Made by a program: the position numbers and the translations under genes. A stretch of DNA of 51,661 bases from Cyclobacteriaceae bacterium. GTDB lineage: Bacteria > Bacteroidota > Bacteroidia > Cytophagales > Cyclobacteriaceae. Positions within the stretch are counted from its first letter, which is position 1. Each line of letters opens with the position of its first letter. The notes beneath the pieces were generated by a model, which was not told the DNA's origin, made no database searches, and was given only the letters and a program-made list of their open reading frames with translations. The stretch covers positions 1 through 51,661 of the forward strand of contig JAFIEW010000012.1 in NCBI GenBank assembly GCA_020832375.1, written 5' to 3'. Positions 47,983 through 51,661 of the stretch are shown one piece after another.

Positions 47983-48305
47983 TATTTGATGGTTATTTAT
48001 ATGCCAAATGGTGATGGCATTTAAGTTTGTAAAGATATTTAACCCTAATTTAAACAGGTCTTGCTAAAATACAGCTCAAACATTGATAATTATCTCATTA
48101 GAGCATGCTAAACATGGTTAAAACATTCATTAATGACCTTCCTATACCTAGCTTTAACTTCCTGAAATGATTCTTTTTTTTATGCAAAAGTGGTTAAATT
48201 TAATCTATCAAACCGATATTTTGAAGCCTAGCTCTAAGTAAACCATGGTTTCAGTTTCAATATTGAATGTTGCTTTTTAGTATTTGATACTTAATCTTTA
48301 TTGGG
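47983..48305. other. Spacer upstream of the P-type ATPase gene
   Basis: No gene, repeat or convincing promoter seen. Confidence 0.4.
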
Positions 48306-49169
48306 TCATACTTTAAGTAGGTAGCTTGAGATCGATTTGCTGTAATTCGAATGGATGATTCCTGCTTTAGCAAGGTATCCTAAAACGTCATGGATCATCT
48401 CCTCTTTCAAATTCCTGTCTATATACCAAGTTGTTCGTTCAAACCATGCCTTTACTTCCTTCGCATCCAGCTTGTAATTTTTAGCGACCGATTCAATATT
48501 TTTTAAGTTGGGATGAAAACGTGAGGTATACTCATAGATCACATCAAGCACGCTTTGCAGCCTTTTGGCATCTTGCTGAGCCTGCGATGAAGCGGCAATT
48601 ACAAAACACGGCCAAGGGGTAGGAAACTCCCCTATCCTATTAAAAACACCTTGGTCTACATAGGGTTGAGTGGTATACTTCTCCCAATAAAAAACTTGAT
48701 CGGGATGCTCGGACATCTTTTCAATGGCTCCCTTTAGATTGCCCACTATTTGAAACTGATTATCTGCTATTGTTTGATCGTTCATCAGCGCATCGATCAT
48801 TGGCATGAGGTGCGAACCACTACCTTTCCTGCTAATGGCAATTTTAGACTGATAGACTTGGGAATGTTCTGTAATCATACTCTTCGCTCCTACATGAAGT
48901 CCCCAAATGAGCGGTGAGCTTACATAGCCACCAATAATCTTTGATGCGCTACCCATGGCGATGTCAGCAAGTATACCTTCCGTCAATATGATACATAGAT
49001 CACAAGCATTATCGTTAAGTGCTTGCTTCATTTCGCCTGTACCTCCACTATATTCCATCCACCGCACCTCAATCCCTTGCGCTTCAAAGGCGCCTTCTTC
49101 TATAGCTTGATGAATGGGATAATTAAAATGCTCAGGCACACCGCCAATTCTAATCTTCGTTTTAGTCAT
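48306..49169 (-). CDS. Periplasmic-binding-fold protein without signal peptide
   Basis: 287 residues of the type 2 periplasmic-binding fold (NMT1/SsuA-like; a Ca3427-like group with fungal homologues is known). The N-terminus reads KIRIGGVPEHFNYPIHQAIEEGAFEAQGIEVRW-like, then YSGGTGEMKQALNDNACDLCIILTEG and ISRKGSGSHLMP. There is no signal peptide or lipobox, and no ABC permease or ATPase gene is adjacent, so it probably works in the cytoplasm as a ligand-binding protein or enzyme, not in import. The ligand is unknown. Confidence 0.85.
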   Translation of the reverse strand: MTKTKIRIGGVPEHFNYPIHQAIEEGAFEAQGIEVRWMEYSGGTGEMKQALNDNACDLCIILTEGILADIAMGSASKIIGGYVSSPLIWGLHVGAKSMITEHSQVYQSKIAISRKGSGSHLMPMIDALMNDQTIADNQFQIVGNLKGAIEKMSEHPDQVFYWEKYTTQPYVDQGVFNRIGEFPTPWPCFVIAASSQAQQDAKRLQSVLDVIYEYTSRFHPNLKNIESVAKNYKLDAKEVKAWFERTTWYIDRNLKEEMIHDVLGYLAKAGIIHSNYSKSISSYLLKV

Positions 49170-49548
49170 GATAGGATTGTAATGCTGTAAATCTATACTA
49201 TTAAAGTAAAATTAAGGGATTATGGCTTCTTATGCCATTAAATTAATGGAATAATGTAAGTAAGATATGTTTGAAGGCCTCAAAAGTATAGCTCTTTAGA
49301 AGGCAGATTAATCAATACCTGCTGATAATACACAAATAGAAAATCCATATAAAATAAAAGCTGCTTTTAAGGCGTCTTTGATCAGGCATTTAATATTGGA
49401 CAATGAAAACACCAAGCTTTGATAGGCAATGTCATAAAAGCATCGGCAAGCTATAAAAAATGAATTTTATAGTCTCCAGATCGTAGACTACAGCGTTCTC
49501 ATTCCAAAAAAATATTTGCGAATAAATACCGATAAGGATGGTTAAATC
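49170..49548. other. Spacer after the OmpA-family gene
   Basis: No gene seen. It holds one copy of the dispersed motif on the minus strand (TTGGAATGAG, 49507-49498), preceded by T7, 41 bp after the OmpA-family stop. No ordinary terminator hairpin is visible here. Confidence 0.5.
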
Positions 49549-51555
49549 TTATTCCACTTCGGTCTTGGTGATGGTAATTTCTACCCTCCGATTTAAAGCT
49601 CTTTCTTCCTCGGAATCACCCTTAAAAAGAAGGCGAGATTCTCCGTAGCCTTTGGCAATCATTTGGGTTTCGGGTAAACCTTGCCCGACCAAAAAGTCAA
49701 TCACACTTTGAGCTCTTTTTTCAGAGAGCGTAAGATTGAATTCATCGGAACCAACATCATCGGTATGCGCCCCAATTTCGACCGTTACATCGGGATTATT
49801 CAGTAGCATTCTGTAAATCCTATTGAGTTCTTCCTCAGCTTTAGGATTAAGGCTTGCTTGATTAGACTCAAAAACGATTAGATTGGTTGACAAACTAGCC
49901 CCTTCAACCATTGGGGTCATTGTAAAAGTGAGGTTGCCCTCCATGCCTTCAGTTACATCAAGCTCGGCGCTGTAGAAGAGATAGCCTCTTTCAGATTCAA
50001 TATTGAGTTGATATCGGTTTCCAATCCGAAGCCTTACCTCTTCCCCATCTTCGGCAGTGATCACCTCATCTTTATTCTTGTTGCGAAGTACAATTCGTGC
50101 ATTTTTAATCTTTTCTTGGCTGATATTATCGAGAATATTCACCTTCAAAGACTTCTTTTTCGCCTCAATAAAAATATCAAATTCATATTTGCCCGTCTCC
50201 TCAAACCAATCTTTGACATTAAGGCTGTATTGATGATTCTCATATTCATCAAGACCATCTATAAAAATAGTTTGCGACTGTCCCCACGTAAATCTATAGT
50301 CACACGACTCGCTGGTTTCACTACAAATTAAGCTTTGGTTCACTCTTACTGATGGATACAAGCGATCTTGAGTTAAATCAGCATCAAAAAAGCGGATGGG
50401 TGCCTCAACCTGATTATTGAGCGTAAGGGTATCTTTAATTTCCACAAAAGAAGAAAAGGGTGTCAAGTCTAAAATATAACTTTTCGGGGGATGAAGGGGT
50501 GAATGAAGCTTCAAGGTATAACGACTACCTGGACTAAAGACGAAAGTAAAATCGGCATTTGCACCTACTTTTTGCTTTGCCAGCTGATTATCATCATCAT
50601 CATAAGCAAAAACCCTAGCATCGGTAATTCTGGTTTGATCTAACTCATCTACCAAAAGACCTTTAAATACTATATTTGTAAATCCCCCATATCCCTCAGG
50701 AACCATTGCTGAGTATATTCTATCGTCTCTGTAATAGTAAACCAACTCTGCTGATGCAGGCATACTTACAGAAAGGTCATTGCCTTTAGTATTTAAAAAG
50801 TCTAAACTTTTCGGCTCTGACCACTGCCCCTCTTGTTCTTCAATGCTCATGTAGAGGTCATACTTCCCCTTTCCATTTTCCCTAACAGAGGAGAATATTA
50901 ATGTTCTACCGTCTGCCAGAATCCTAGGATCCCTTTCACAATTGAGGTTGATGGGTGCAGGTAACTTAATAGCTTTACCATAATTTCCATTTTCATCAAT
51001 TCGGCTTCGCCAAATGGAAAAACAATCCTCCTTTGATTTTCTATCGTATGGATAATCATCATTAAGCCGGATAAAATACAGATAATTACCATCGGCTGAA
51101 ATACTCGGAAAGCCTTCATAGCCGGTAGAATTGATAGTTGCAGGAAGTTTAATTGGCTCGGACCATCCCTCTTTTGTTCTAACTACCTTATAAATATCTT
51201 CACTTTCAGACTCACCTTCGAAGTAAGCAAAAAAGTACAATACATTACCATCATAACTAATGGAAGGTCCACCGATTAGGCTATTACCTTTAGCTTTTTT
51301 ATTGATTTCTTCGATCAATATCGGCTTCGACCATGTACCGTCATCATGCTTTGCCGTTTCAAAGAGTCGCCATTTGGCATCCACACGATCGCTTTCAAAT
51401 ATCAGGGTACGGCCGTCAGCACTTACCGAAGGTGCAAAATCAATGATATTCTTTTCAAAAAAGGGTAATTCTGAGATATTGGTTTGTGCGAATGTCGCTA
51501 ATGGGTAAAAAATAAAATAGAGGCAAAGACAATAAGACTTTATTGATGACTTCAT
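49549..51555 (-). CDS. OmpA-family protein with PD40 propeller
   Basis: An exported 668-residue protein. Signal peptide (CLCLYFIFYPLATFA|QT); an N-terminal propeller of PD40/WD40-like blades (SVSADGRTLIFES, SISYDGNVLYFF, SISADGNYLYFI, RILADGRTLIFSS) about 40-290; two carboxypeptidase-regulatory-like or PorE-like beta domains in the middle; a C-terminal OmpA domain about 545-665 with IGAHTDDVGSDEFNLTLSEKRA and the ending ALNRRVEITI. The OmpA part binds peptidoglycan, so the protein likely anchors an outer-membrane complex. This layout recalls PorE-type proteins of T9SS, but I do not claim that role. Confidence 0.92.
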   Translation of the reverse strand: MKSSIKSYCLCLYFIFYPLATFAQTNISELPFFEKNIIDFAPSVSADGRTLIFESDRVDAKWRLFETAKHDDGTWSKPILIEEINKKAKGNSLIGGPSISYDGNVLYFFAYFEGESESEDIYKVVRTKEGWSEPIKLPATINSTGYEGFPSISADGNYLYFIRLNDDYPYDRKSKEDCFSIWRSRIDENGNYGKAIKLPAPINLNCERDPRILADGRTLIFSSVRENGKGKYDLYMSIEEQEGQWSEPKSLDFLNTKGNDLSVSMPASAELVYYYRDDRIYSAMVPEGYGGFTNIVFKGLLVDELDQTRITDARVFAYDDDDNQLAKQKVGANADFTFVFSPGSRYTLKLHSPLHPPKSYILDLTPFSSFVEIKDTLTLNNQVEAPIRFFDADLTQDRLYPSVRVNQSLICSETSESCDYRFTWGQSQTIFIDGLDEYENHQYSLNVKDWFEETGKYEFDIFIEAKKKSLKVNILDNISQEKIKNARIVLRNKNKDEVITAEDGEEVRLRIGNRYQLNIESERGYLFYSAELDVTEGMEGNLTFTMTPMVEGASLSTNLIVFESNQASLNPKAEEELNRIYRMLLNNPDVTVEIGAHTDDVGSDEFNLTLSEKRAQSVIDFLVGQGLPETQMIAKGYGESRLLFKGDSEEERALNRRVEITITKTEVE

Positions 51556-51661
51556 GACAATTGGTATTGGTTCGGTATGATCTAAATATATGGCTAACTC
51601 ACTAAAAGGTAGTGTCCAGTTTTGTGTGTAATGCTTGATTTCTTAAATGATGAAGTGTCAC

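Noticed and set aside
48306-49169. ABC importer substrate-binding lipoprotein
   Set aside because: There is no signal peptide or lipobox and no transporter gene nearby, so an import role is not supported.

Overview
The window comes from an AT-rich member of the Bacteroidota, most likely a marine Cytophagales-type bacterium. Four things in the sequence point there: a secreted metalloprotease ending in a type IX secretion sorting domain, promoters of the TTG-N19-TAnnTTTG type instead of sigma70 boxes, no regular Shine-Dalgarno sequences, and many LytTR and hybrid two-component proteins beside a TonB receptor and a PD40-OmpA protein. I cannot name the genus from sequence alone.

Layout. 1-1039 holds no credible gene. 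1040-4629 is a signalling block: a NarL/LuxR response regulator and two soluble REC-PAS-histidine kinases. 4845-9005 holds a POT peptide transporter and a CoA-binding protein/gyrB pair with a recognisable promoter. 9334-18484 holds an ABC permease, a secreted S9 peptidase, an RluD-type pseudouridine synthase, release factor 3 and an M13 lipoprotein peptidase. 18646-21244 has a small unknown gene, a LytTR regulator behind riboflavin synthase, and an NlpC/P60 protein. 21259-26760 has the large secreted M43 protease, the Mrp-NifU iron-sulfur pair and a 3'-5' exonuclease divergent from an FAD oxidoreductase (27050-28630). 29012-31631 is a LytS/LytTR pair with an anchored protein of unknown function. 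32619-38155 has a DUF4920/cytochrome lipoprotein pair, a GH15 glycosidase and a divergent TonB receptor. 38281-41714 is an M16 protease pair in which only one member keeps the zinc motif. 41962-49169 has a PfkB kinase, an acetyltransferase-like gene broken by one in-frame TAG, a ChaN-like protein, a P-type ATPase and a cytoplasmic-looking periplasmic-binding-fold protein. 49549-51555 is an OmpA-family protein.

Most of this is conserved chromosomal content. There is no phage, plasmid, CRISPR, rRNA, tRNA or intact insertion sequence. I found no convincing multi-gene system of a new kind. The best candidates for something undescribed are non-coding: a 173-bp palindromic repeat present in two copies (16161-16333 and 32308-32480), and a short intergenic motif, T-rich followed by TTGGAATGAG or GCGTGGGATGAG, found about ten times, often as inverted pairs in 5' or 3' flanks of genes. 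The in-frame amber codon at 43388-43390 is the clearest anomaly in a coding gene.
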